From contig CM022673.1 of the NCBI GenBank assembly GCA_012295275.1, forward strand, positions 18,779,810 through 18,839,809: a stretch of DNA of 60,000 nt, written 5' to 3'. Positions 1 through 51,599 of this stretch are shown here, one piece after another (positions within the stretch are counted from its first letter, which is position 1; each line of letters opens with the position of its first letter). Below the pieces are notes generated by a model. It saw nothing but the letters and a program-made list of their open reading frames with translations. It searched no databases and was not told where the DNA came from. The stretch is from Chrysomallon squamiferum (Eukaryota; Mollusca; Gastropoda; Neomphalida; Peltospiridae). Position numbers and translations under genes: made by a program.

Positions 1-17
1 TATTTTAGTAAACTTTG

Positions 18-77
<60 letters not shown>
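18..77. repeat. (TAA)n microsatellite
   Basis: About 20 uninterrupted ATA/TAA trinucleotide units. Confidence 0.9.
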
Positions 78-82
<5 letters not shown>

Positions 83-1187
83 GATAATGTTAATGATCAT
101 GATGATTATTGGGGTGATGATGAGATGATTATAATGATAATAATCAAATACTTCAACTTGGACAGAAGCTGGAATAAGCGACACATACTAAAGCGATTTT
201 GATATCAAAAAGATGTGGGAACAGAAGAAAAAAAAGGAGAATAAATAATTATCTCTTGTTGTTAAAATTTAGAATTTATAAAATATTTTGTATGTTGTCA
301 AACGCATTTGTGTAAGTCCAGTAGAGGACATCTGTGAGGGGCAAAGTAATTCCTTGCTTTATTCTTATTATAAAGACTCAACCTTTATTATTACTACTAC
401 TACTACAACAACAACTACTACTGCTGCTGCTTTAATTTACCCTGTGTATTTACTAATCATATTTTATAACTCAAAATTTAATTCTTAATTAAATCAAAAT
501 AATATGAACATACTTTAAACACTATCAAAAGTTGTGAAGGTTATCTGACTGCAACGTATGTGAACTTAATGATAAAATTGATTTTAGTTTGTAGGAGGAT
601 AAAGGATGGGCACAACAAGTGTTTGATATAAATGATATTAAATTTATAAATAAATGTACTTTATTTATTTATTTATTTTGAACGAATACGTATGTATTGA
701 TATATAATGTTTTTCTCTGATTAACTTCTCTTGCATATGGCTACATGTTAGTCTAAATATATATGTATTGCGCATTTATATTAATGATAAGCACTGTTGT
801 GATCTGACTTAAAATGATTGTCATACTACATACGGTCGATACACGTATTTTATTTTATTCCTTACCTGGGTATACAGACTGTGCAAAACTGCATGGTAGA
901 ATAAATTAAATGTCATGGTGTGTTATTACTGTTGTTGTTTTATTCGTTTTTTTTTTTCAATAACAGCAATAATTCCCTAATAATAAGGATTCCTAAATGT
1001 TACGAAATATCCTTACAATAAACAATGAAATATATATTATTAGCATTAGTATTATTATTAGAAGTAGTACTAATAGTATCAGTAGTTCTTGTTTAAAGCA
1101 GTAGTAGTTGTTGCAGTACTAATATCAGTAGAAGAGATAGGAGTAGTAGTAATACTTGTTGTTGTAGTAGTAGCTGTAGTAGTAGTA

Positions 1188-1216
1188 CTAGTTATTGTAG
1201 TAGTAACAGTGGTAAC

Positions 1217-1282
<66 letters not shown>
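1188..1282. repeat. (AGT)n microsatellite
   Basis: AGT/GTA trinucleotide array, impure at the left and pure from about 1216. It creates false poly-Val and poly-Thr reading frames on the two strands. Confidence 0.9.
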
Positions 1283-2189
1283 CCAAATACACATTACAAG
1301 AGGGTTAACTCAAGATGAAATCTATCGTTATCGCTACAAGTCATCAGTAAGAAACGAATCTGGTTTAAACAGTGTCCACTGAAACAATCAATTATTTGGG
1401 TACCGAATTCATCATAATTCACAAACTCACTAGATATTAAGATATTATTTAATTCGTAAGTCGACATATAAATATGTTTTATACCAAAAGATATTTTCGT
1501 TCTATACTTTAATATCAATTTTTTAAAAAGACTGAGTCAACAGCTACATCTGTTCAGAAATGTTTCTTTTTTGTTGTTGTATTTTTGTTATTGTTTTTTT
1601 TTTTTTTTAAAAACATTTAAAATGTTTTTCGTGAGTGCATGGCTATTTCTATAATTATTTTAAATGTATTTTCACAGGGAATTATGCATTGTTATTACTC
1701 TGAAGAAGAAAACATTTAAATTCTATCATGTTCATATTAAATTCTAATAAAATTTATTCACATATTTATAGTGTATTAACATTCTTATTTTGTTCAGACA
1801 TAAACAGCTAAGTTTTTATTGTCCAGAAAATATCACCCAATAAAATATTTTTGAAAATTCATCAGAACACTTAAAAGAGAACGTGACTAATTTTTTTAAT
1901 TTCTTGAACATAACGATTTACATAAACTAGCTTTTATTTACTTGGATAAATAGCATGACAAAATATTAATATATTACTTATATTTGGTGTCATTTTGGTT
2001 TGATACTCAGCTCTTATGGAAGCTGATCAAACAATGATATTAACAGTAACAGTTACGCTGCTTCAAGCTTTCTTATTTGGTCTTTTCCATTTAATTTTAT
2101 TATATATATCTCTCTCAGTTAAAATGAAGAGAGCCAGTTGTATTAACCAGTGTATATGTGTATGTTTGTGTGTACGTATGTGTATGCAT

Positions 2190-2218
2190 GCATGTATGTA
2201 TGTATGTATGTATGTATT
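2190..2218. repeat. (GTAT)n tetranucleotide repeat
   Basis: A run of GTAT units inside a longer GT-rich stretch (about 2150-2600). Confidence 0.8.
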
Positions 2219-3561
2219 TGTTTTTTAAGTACGTTTTTACATTTTATGAATCTAATTATGTGTAGGTGTGTGTGTATTTCTCTATGTAGAGCGTGCATAT
2301 TTTGAGGATGAATGAGTGTGTGTCTGTGTGTGTGTTATGTTTATTTGTGCTTGTGTAGCTGTGTATTTGTGGTACAATGTCTATGTGTGTGTACAACAAT
2401 GTGTGTTTTTGTTCATTTTTTCTTTTCTTTCTTCTTTTCTTCACTTCTTGTTTACGTATATGTGTCTGTGCAATTGTTTACCTGTTTGTTTGTATGTACG
2501 TTTGTGGATTCGTATCTATGTCTATGCACGAATGTACGTGTATGATGTGTCTGACAGTGCCGGCGCGCACCTATGTGTGTTTGTGTGTATGTAGGTACAT
2601 ATACATTTGTGAGTCACTTGAATGTATGTCTGTATGGTTTGTTTTCTGTTTTTCTTTCGATTGTTTTGGGATTTCTTTGTGCAGTTTTCTTTTAGGGTTT
2701 TTTTTTTTTTTTTTGGTTTAGTTATTGGTTTTTCTTTTGTGATGTTTTATTATTATTATTTATTTATTTATTTATTTTTATTATTATTATTTTTTTGAAT
2801 GTGTCTGCACATAAAACGTATGTATGTTATGTATGGCGAGACCTATCATGCTTCCCATTTCTTTCCTTTTTTCACATTCCAGGTAGTCGTACATGTGAGT
2901 GAGTAGTTTCAGTCTAGCCTCTCGGCTGTCTTTTTTCTCACTGGACACGCGTTTTGAGAATCGATATTCCATCGACATATGTTGATTCGCATTTCATTTC
3001 GGTTACGATTTTCTAGCTTATTGAATTTTTACAATTTGAAAAAAAGTTCATTCAAGAAGCAACAATATGCTGATTTCTGAAATAGTTCAGTACACAGTGT
3101 TGTCTCGATAACTGTTAATCTGAAACACGGTAAACGTGCTTTTGAACATCAAATGAAGCTGCTGGTGATAAACATGTTTGCTCTTCAGAGTTTGAAATTC
3201 AAATGAACATTGTTGTTGTTGTATAAAGGTATTCCAAACGAACGACGTCATACAATGGATTGAAACCGTTTATATAAATTTTACACTGTACATTAATTTT
3301 CGATTGCTGTAAATAGAGAAATAGTCTGGGGTTCTTTTTATCTTTTTCTTTTTCTTTTTTAAATTATATGCAGCTATAACATAATTTAAAACTGCACATA
3401 AAATTAAATTATTTTTAAATTACATAAACTATAAATATATTTCTTTAATTCACTGATTCGGATAATTTCATTTACAAATTATGTACAGTATCTAAAACGA
3501 AACACATGACCCTTTGTCACAAATATATTTATTTATTTATTTCATTTAAATTTATTTGTTT

Positions 3562-3577
3562 ATCATCATCATCATCA

Positions 3578-3617
<40 letters not shown>
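3562..3617. repeat. (TCA)n(TTA)n compound microsatellite
   Basis: A short TCA run passes directly into a longer TTA/ATT run. Confidence 0.85.
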
Positions 3618-3618
<1 letters not shown>

Positions 3619-4001
3619 TACAGTTTTCATTTTCCTTATTATTAATACTAATTATGATTTTATAAAATTCAGGTTAAACGGTAGAATCCATGTTTTTTTG
3701 GTCTATATATTTGATGTTAGATTATCTCGATTATTAGCAGCCGTTAGAAATAAAATTTTCATTAACTAAAATGTGGATTTGTGTGCATGCATATGTGTAT
3801 GATAAGAATATATAATTTTTCATTTTCTTTTTCTTTTTTTCTTAATAATGTTAATGAAGTTGAAGAAGAAAACGTATCTTACCTTAGGTTTTAGGGAAAG
3901 TTAAAAACTCGGAATGAACCGATCAACGTATATAATCTAAACTGAGTTGTATGAACTCATTATATTTAAATTTGGCTATTAGTAACATTGAAATGTTGTG
4001 G

Positions 4002-4002
<1 letters not shown>

Positions 4003-4083
<81 letters not shown>
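4003..4083. repeat. (GT)n microsatellite
   Basis: About 40 uninterrupted GT units, followed by a short ATCT/CTAT-type stretch to about 4115. Confidence 0.95.
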
Positions 4084-4085
<2 letters not shown>

Positions 4086-5399
4086 CTCTATCCATCTATC
4101 CATCTATCTATCTAAAGATACATATATATCAGTATAGAATTGGTAGTCATGCTCTCCTTATCGTGTCTGGGAATATTCCAGATCTTAATAAAATCACCCC
4201 CCCCTACACATCACCGCGTTTCTCGTCGGTAACACATAACACACTTTCATTACTCGATCCTAACTTGTTAAATAACAAAACAAACAGAACTTTCAAAAAC
4301 AATTCTGCATAGTATTAATAAGAAGATGTGTGCAAGGTTAGAATGATAGGTAGGAGAACTGTGTAGCATTACATTTTATAAAAATTTAACAGCTGTTTCC
4401 AACGTCTCAAAAGTCATTGTCTTGAATAATCTTTGCTTCTATTTGCTAATGGAAAAAAAAAAAACAGATGTAAAGTTCATTATTCTGCGTTTTGAAAATT
4501 ATTTCCAGCCTATTAGTTGTAATTTAAGCAAATTATTAATAAATATTTCACACAATTGTGTCTGTTTAGGTAGTAATCTCCATGTGGTTTTGCTGTACGA
4601 AAAGTAATTTTAATTATAAAACTGTGTCACAAAAATGCCACCTGTGGTTTAATTTTTAAAAAAATTTAAATTATTTTGTTGTTTTTATCTTTTTATTATT
4701 TTTAAAGTTTCAAAAATTTTATTTCATTTGATAGAAATTATTTTTATTTATTTATTCATTCCGTTTACGTTGCTCAGCTTCACTACTTTTATCCGTTTCA
4801 GCAACACAAACATTTAAACAACAGAAGAAAACTCAAATATCCGAAAAAGAATTATATTTAGAAACAAAATCGACGCAGATCTAAAGAATATACTAAGCTG
4901 AAGAATAAAAGAAGAAATGAATAATAAAACAAACTTTTTCACAAGCGGGAAATAGAAATCCTAACCAGTAGACACTTGAGAAGGATACTTACCGCAGGCG
5001 TAAAACTCTTCTCTTTTTTTTGGCAAATTTATTTCATTTCTTTCCACCAGCCCCAACTTCTTTTAATGCGTGTGTGTACGTGACTTTTTTATCTTCTTTT
5101 TTCATTTCCAAACTTGTAATAAAATTCTTTATTTGCAAACACTAAATGTGGTCATCATTATTATGTAATACAATATTCATACTGAAAATTCTGTTCAAGA
5201 AAGGGAAAATTCCTCAACGTTTCAAAAGTAACATCTTAGTGATATGTCATCAGTGTTATTACTGTTGTTGTTGTTGATGCTTCTGCTGCTGCTGCTGTTG
5301 ATGTTGTTTTTCTTTGAAGTTACATTAACAAGTCAGAATCTGAGTTTGTTTTATTTTAAAAGATCAGTATGATAAAATCTGTATTACACTATATTTTAA

Positions 5400-5413
5400 C
5401 ACACACACACACA

Positions 5414-5462
<49 letters not shown>
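5400..5462. repeat. (CA)n(CT)n compound microsatellite
   Basis: A short CA run abuts a CT run of more than 20 units. Confidence 0.9.
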
Positions 5463-5465
<3 letters not shown>

Positions 5466-6454
5466 CTCTCGTTATCTGGGATATTCAGTGGCAGATAAAA
5501 ATTCTATAATAGCATACAACTAATAAATCTTTCTAAATTAATTATTTTGTATTCCTGATGGTAATGTTTGGCGAAATATGTTTCCCCTCTCATTATAAAT
5601 AATTCTGTATGTGACACGTACAACATGATAATGGCAGCCATGTTTATTCACGATTCGTTTTAGAAATATTTTGTTTGTTGTACTGCATTCATTCCTTCTT
5701 AATATTAACTTTTATCGAGATTTTCCATGACAAACTACCAATATTTACAAAAGTAATTCTATTTCAGTCTAAATTCGAATTTAGTTCTGAAATTTACTGA
5801 TGTGTTTAAGTCTTTTTTTAGGGGGGACGGAGGGTGTGTGATTTATTTTTTATGTTTGTTTGTTTAGTTGTTTCGTTGGATGGTTCGTTTTCATTGTTTG
5901 TTTCCTGTTGTTGTTGTTTTGTTTTGTTTTTTGTTGTGTTTTTTGTTTTTTGTTCTTTCTTTTCTTTTGATTTGTTTTTTTACAAACACTGAACCTCATT
6001 TATTTTATGGATAGATGTTTTTTGTTCATTACTTACTTAACTAATTATTTATTTATTTATTTGATATTACATTTATCGATGAGTTCCTTTTTTAAATTAA
6101 AGTTAAAAATATAATAATAATAATAATAACAGTTAAGAGAAATCACATAAATTTTTATCATTGATAATAAATTATTTTTTATACATTATAATAATAAATG
6201 GATATAGAACATATGATCAAACATTTAATTTTTAATAATAAACTAATTAAATTGCAAATAGAATGTATCTTACGATAACCAATACATATGCCTTTAATTT
6301 TACTACATACTGATATCGCGGAATTAGATCTGTAGATAGAAGAATTTCCAGATTAAGTAATAAACGATTTCCTTTGGGCTACGAACTAAGGTTTCTTCGC
6401 CTTAACTCTACATCCTTAAACAAGATGACAATCATATTTGCGGGAGGCGAACAG

Positions 6455-6589
6455 AATGACATCACGTGACCAGACGTCATGACCGAAGGTGTACACACTT
6501 GTTTGTATGTGTAAATCAGGATCGTAATGTAGTTTCGCTAATGGATTTTACTTACAAGTGACACTTAGGATACGTTTTTCACCAACACA
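6455..6589 (+). promoter_or_regulatory. MYRF: Probable MYRF proximal promoter / 5'UTR
   Basis: The 135 bases before the MYRF start codon are less AT-rich than their surroundings. They hold a TCACGTGA E-box (6462-6469, CLEAR/USF-like) and a GACGTCAT CRE-like site (6473-6480), four bases apart. No TATA box stands out. A short upstream reading frame (ATG 6541, stop TGA 6559-6561, six codons) lies 29 bases before the main ATG. The sites are visible in the sequence. The transcription start and any use of these sites are inferred, and a further noncoding exon upstream cannot be excluded. Confidence 0.4.
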
Positions 6590-46172
<39,583 letters not shown>

Positions 46173-46858
46173 ACTTTTAATACCTCTGATGTAAGCACAA
46201 CTGATTAAATTCTCACAAGAACTGAAAATTATATTCTTGAAAGACTTCAAACAGGTGGAACACAGAAAAAGAAAAATAAACTCAAATCAACTAAACAGCC
46301 CTGTTATGAGGAGAAGTTTGGAGCTGCAAGTTTTTATTGTTTTTCAAAACAATCGTTAAGAAAATGAAATAATTAAGGATGAAACTAGGCATACACTGCT
46401 GTAAACAAGAGCACTTTAAACACATACTGATATGTGGAACAAAATATAAAGATTTACTTTCATGACTGCTCTGAAGTATAAAAGTTTAAAAATGGTGAGA
46501 AGCAGTAGTGTTACTTTTGTTTGTGATGTGAATAATTTTGTTTTGTTTGTTTTATTATGAATCATATTTGGTTATTTTTGTTCAGTACTAGAAATGTTTT
46601 TGTTTTGTAATATTTAAGTCACCATTACATTTACTTCATTTATTTTTGTTAATTTTTTTCTAATTATTAATTCATTTTGATCATTATTCATAAATACTTA
46701 TTAAGGTGAAATTGTTGAATTTAGAATTTTAAAATCTTAATATTATTTTAATCACTTTTCTAAAGTCTAGGTGATGACTTTGAATATGCATTTTGTTAAC
46801 TGTTAACTGCTTCAAGTATTAACTGTTATTGGGGATCAGTTTCCATGTATCTTAATAC

Positions 46859-46864
46859 AATAAA
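46859..46864 (+). terminator. MYRF: Candidate MYRF polyadenylation signal
   Basis: AATAAA about 690 bases after the stop. Others occur at 46275-46280 and about 47627, so which one is used cannot be told from sequence. Confidence 0.3.
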
Positions 46865-47428
46865 AATACAAAAATTAAATACAGAGATGTTTTATGTAGT
46901 CTTCTTCCTAAGAACTTGTATCAATGTAATTTGTATGTAATTTGTTTTTGTTTTGAATTTTAATTTTTTGTTACTTGATGCTTTATTTTAATTTTATTCT
47001 CTTCCATTTTTGCCCACTCATGGTCACAAATAGCTTAGTTTTTCACTGGGTAAACAGTCAATAATGTTGTTATTGAGCCTTTTAAAACCCAGATTAATAC
47101 ATAGAAATGTTAAATGTGTATTATTTATATATAAATTTATATTTTAGTCCTTGCTAAAGAAACATTTTCAATTGGTTTGACTTGGCTCACAATTTGACAT
47201 ACATGAATGTTTTGTCAGCTGGTTGAAATATTGCATTACTCACATATCTTTTTTGGAAGCTTTATATTGAAATGTCTGATGTTTTCAGATTCTTATCATT
47301 TGTTTATGTTGTATATATTTATTGTGTGTATATATAAATATATACATATTCATTATATAGACATAATAGTGCTAGAAGTATTAGAAACATACAACTTAGT
47401 ATCGGGTGGGCAATGTTGCTCATATATA

Positions 47429-47460
<32 letters not shown>

Positions 47461-47865
47461 ATTGGTCTCATTCAAGAAAAAAGATAATAATTATTATTAA
47501 TTCATATCATATTTAAATTTTGGCTGTAGTTATAAAATTCTAATAATGATCTTGCACTTCATTCCAGATTCATTACATACATTTTATAATTTTAAAATTT
47601 TATATTTTATATTTATTGAATTATGAATAAATAAATTTTATCACATTTTAAATCATAAATTAAATCAGTAAAATGGTTGGTTTGATGTCAGCAATTTTTA
47701 AAAGTTTGTAGAATATTTTTATGGTCTTGCTTTTCTTTTAAATTGGTATATATTTTTAAATTGTATTGTAACTAATAAACATTGATTTCTTTTTAAGATT
47801 GAATTTTATATCATTTGAATCTCGTTTTTGAAATTAAATTTCAATGAATTTGATAAAAGATTTTA

Positions 47866-47911
47866 TATGTATATGTATGTGTATATATATATATGTATGT
47901 ATATGTATATG

Positions 47912-47964
<53 letters not shown>

Positions 47965-47966
47965 TA
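47866..47966. repeat. (TATATG)n hexanucleotide repeat
   Basis: TATATG/GTATAT units with some TATGTATG variants; yields a false Cys-Ile repeat frame. Confidence 0.85.
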
Positions 47967-50900
47967 TATACAGACAGATGTAGAAAATGTTTTATTGGTG
48001 ATTTTATGAGGACTAAGTCACAGTATTTAAGACTGTGTCATTAGTGCTTGTCACTTTAATTGCTATTTTATTATTCAAACCTTTTGACAGTAATTTGTAA
48101 ATAAATTTTGTTTTTCTCAGTTCAAAGCAAACTTCAGTAATTATGAATTATTTTAATAGAACATATATTTTAAAAATGTGGGGGGTAGGGTTGTTTTGTT
48201 TAGTTTCCTTAATTATGTTTTGGTAAATCATGTTAGTTTATTTTGAAGTGTTTTTGTCTTACTCATATATTTGTTTTGCATAATTTTATAACATGATTTT
48301 TTTTATTGATAATATCAAACATAATTCTTGATTGGGTATATCTAATTATTATGTTAATTTACTTAATTAGATAATATTAACTGCTGGTTTTGATTTTAAT
48401 CAAAATATTTGTTAGCAGACAAAATTTTAAAATTCTGTTACTTTATTGAATTTTGAGATTGATATTTTTTTAAATTTATTTCTGAGATTCTGTATAAATC
48501 ATCTAAGTTGGAAACCATTTTACATATTGTAATAATACTTTGCATATTGAGATTGTTTTATTTCAAGGGAGATTACTTGAACAAACTTGTGTGATATTTT
48601 GTTTGTTTTTTTACAATCTTAAAATGGCATTCTTCCTGAGAAAAAATATTAATGCATAGGTGGGACAAACATCTCTTTTAAGCTTATTTCAGATATATAA
48701 TGTTTGTACAATATTATTACTTTCATTATATATAATTAGAAATGGACCCAACCAAGAATGTTAAAATAGGTTAATGTTTTGATGTTTCTGCAGATGCTAT
48801 GTCTATTTGTGCTTGTACAAATTGCTTTTAAATACTCGGTCACTCTGTAAACTTCAGTTTTTCATTATTAAGTAAATTGTATCTGTCATTATGACATGAT
48901 CTTTCACATTAAATGCCTCCATATGTGAATTTATCTCAGTTTACATGTTCAGATTTAGATTTCATACAAAAATTAATGAGGCTCATTTTTGAAAATCAGG
49001 AGTGCATGTATAAAATAAATGAGTAAATGGTATCATTGTCTATACTACTTTTTTATTTATTTTTTTAATCTCATTTAGGACTGAAAAGCAAAACACATTC
49101 CTTAAAAAAAGTATGCAGAGTAAATTGTGCATTTCAGAACAATAAAATATTTTTTTTTATTTTGAGATTTATTGCCTTCCTTTTCCAAAACACCTCTCTT
49201 CAAAAGATTTTAACTCGCTACTAGATAAAAATCTGAATAAACTGTATTTTAGTAATTGTCATCATACATTCCTTTGATGAAATAAACATATATTCCATTC
49301 AGTGTTTAACTTCTAGTCAACTGGTTTTAATCTGTCACTTAACTTTATTTTATTTTAATGTGAGAAATAAGCTCAATGTAAGAAGAGTAACGGGACTTCT
49401 CTTCACTCTATTCATTCCAATTCAAGCTAGTGCTCTGTAACTGATAAAAACAATAATTGTAGAAGTGGTTTTCATTATGTAATGAAATGATGTCTCTGAC
49501 ATTATTAAAATGTAGTCAAATATAAATGCTGTTTCAACATCAAATTGTGACAATATTATTTAATCACTTTTTACTTGTATCAAAAGTTTGTAAAACAAAG
49601 GAAAATGGAGGATGGATGTTTTACCTTAACTGGGAATGAACACTTAAAAATCACAATTATTATTTTATATAAATAATTTATTTCTCTGCCAAATTTAACA
49701 AATTATACTAAGCCATTTTTCAGTAACAAACCACAGTATTTAACTTTGTAGAACACAGAAAATAAAATATAATCACTTCCTTGTGTCAACAACAATATAA
49801 CTGTTAAAATAACCAAAACATACAATTAAAAATGTCTGGCAGAATTGTAGTTTTGTAATTTGGATTAACTGTCTATCATCTTCAATCAAATATTAATGTC
49901 TTCTCTTTTATTTGCTAACATTCATACCTGTGACAACAAAAGATTCAAGCCACTTACATTAACAGAAATAACATCATAATATTTAGAAAATTTTATGATT
50001 AATATGTTGCTAACTTTGGACAATTCCAACAGAAATTTCCTTTACAATTACTTGTGAGATTTTGGCTTCTTGTTTATCTATTTATCTATATAATCTTTAA
50101 TAAAAATTACCTAGATTTAACACAATCTTCTTATAAGAAATTTTCTTTATACTAAAGCTGCTAAAAAATTTTTTTAAATAGATTAACTACTTATGGTATT
50201 TGAATTCCGATAACATGCTCACATGATTTGAGAAACTTTTCTGTTTTTAAATTTAACCATATGATGAGTGGATCACAAATTTCCAAATGTAAGTAACATT
50301 ATACTTCACAAAAATGAATTTATATAGTTTTGACAATCCATGTTTTCAAATAGTTCATGGAAAAAGATTATAAACTTAAATTAAAACGAAAAATATTAAT
50401 GGTATCTATGGACATAATACTTTTACAGTTTATTTTTAAATATTATCAACAGGTATCTTAATTTTCAAATTTCTTCAAGATGAATATAAATTACTGTTAA
50501 CAAATATTTAATATAAAATTATCAGCCAGCATAGACAAATGTATTCTCTATTTTTAACTGCTAACATTGCAGTCTGTTGGTCCCAAAATAATGTTTCTTT
50601 AAAACTACGAATCATTTTGTAGCAAAACATCAGTCTTATTATCTGATAATTTTGTCAACTGCAGTTTTTAAAACCTAAACAGTACCTACAAAAACTGTAG
50701 ATTATCAGTTAATAAACTGCTGACAAATGCTTACAAAAGGTTCTAAAAAACCAAAATGTTAAAAAATAACATAAGATATGTTTAAAAAAACTAAATTAAA
50801 TAATCAGTGGTTGCAAAGATATGTATATAAGGTTAACTAAACAAATTATGCATTAGCTTTTTGTTTAACAACATTTGACAACTTATGAATAATATGTTTG

Positions 50901-51022
50901 ACTGATTTCAAAATCACACATTTGCAAATCTATGTTTTTACCCACATCTAGGAAAAAAATAAATAAATAATCACCTATTTACAAATCTTTAAAAAGAAGA
51001 GACAAACCCAAAAAATAAAATA

Positions 51023-51599
51023 TTAAAATGTAAATGGATACTTTGTATCCCACCAGGGCACAATCCTGATATTAACCACTGGGTCTAGGTCAACAACTCT
51101 CTCTGCAGAGCTGGAGTTGGCATCCTGCAGAATGCTGTCAAAGAGCAACCGCAGTCGATAGTGTCGCATGCGAGCACTCACTGTCAGGTACACATGGTTC
51201 AACACCATCCCCATCACCATGGGGATGGAGGAAAAGTTCTGACACTGGATCTCCAGGATGCGACATCCTTCCTCAGGATTGTGAAAGAGATCACTGTAAC
51301 CAGGAAGCATGTCTTGTCCAGATGACTCAACAGGTCCTGGTCGGAATGTTGTTGATTGTAGCTTTAGGAATTTGAAACAGAATGTCCACATGTTTTTAAC
51401 TGGTTGATGCCATGCTAGTAAACAGCGCTGTCCCTGTAGGCTGTGGGGTTCGTTTTCAAAAGGGACTGTTGAAATGGAGCGTGACAGTGGAGAATACAGG
51501 TAAAACATGGAACGGATCACCCTGGCTCTTAGTCCACGAATTCTTTCAATGCTCTGTGGTTTGATCTCATCAGGGAGTTTGATACTTTTGTCATAGTAT
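51023..51599 (-). CDS. TMEM183: TMEM183 exon 5 (stop)
   Basis: Acceptor TTATTTTTAG; stop TAA at 51025-51023. Codes residues 167-358, including IRGLRARVIRSMFYLYSP, SSIPMVMGMV, MRHYRLRLLF and WWDTKYPF, all recognisable in vertebrate homologues. Confidence 0.96.

Larger units (their letters stand above)
1..6400. other. Intergenic DNA upstream of MYRF
   Basis: I see no supportable gene here. The stretch is AT-rich and holds many microsatellites: TAA, AGT, TTA, GT, CT and GTAT runs. The open frames in it are translations of those repeats, such as poly-Thr, poly-Val and Cys-Val runs. None is flanked by convincing splice sites or resembles a family I recognise. Distal regulatory elements for MYRF could lie here, but nothing in the sequence singles one out. 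Confidence 0.7.
46173..51022. other. MYRF 3'UTR and tail-to-tail intergenic DNA
   Basis: AT-rich, with no coding exon seen on either strand. It holds a 35-base poly-T (47426-47460) and a TATATG array (47866-47966). The 3'UTRs of MYRF (+) and TMEM183 (-) must both lie here. Confidence 0.65.

Noticed and set aside
1079-1382. Poly-Thr / poly-Val open frames
   Set aside because: They are translations of the AGT trinucleotide microsatellite on both strands, with no flanking coding sequence.
2016-2721. Several overlapping Cys/Val-rich open frames
   Set aside because: They come from GT- and TATG-rich low-complexity DNA; all frames look similar and none has conserved content.
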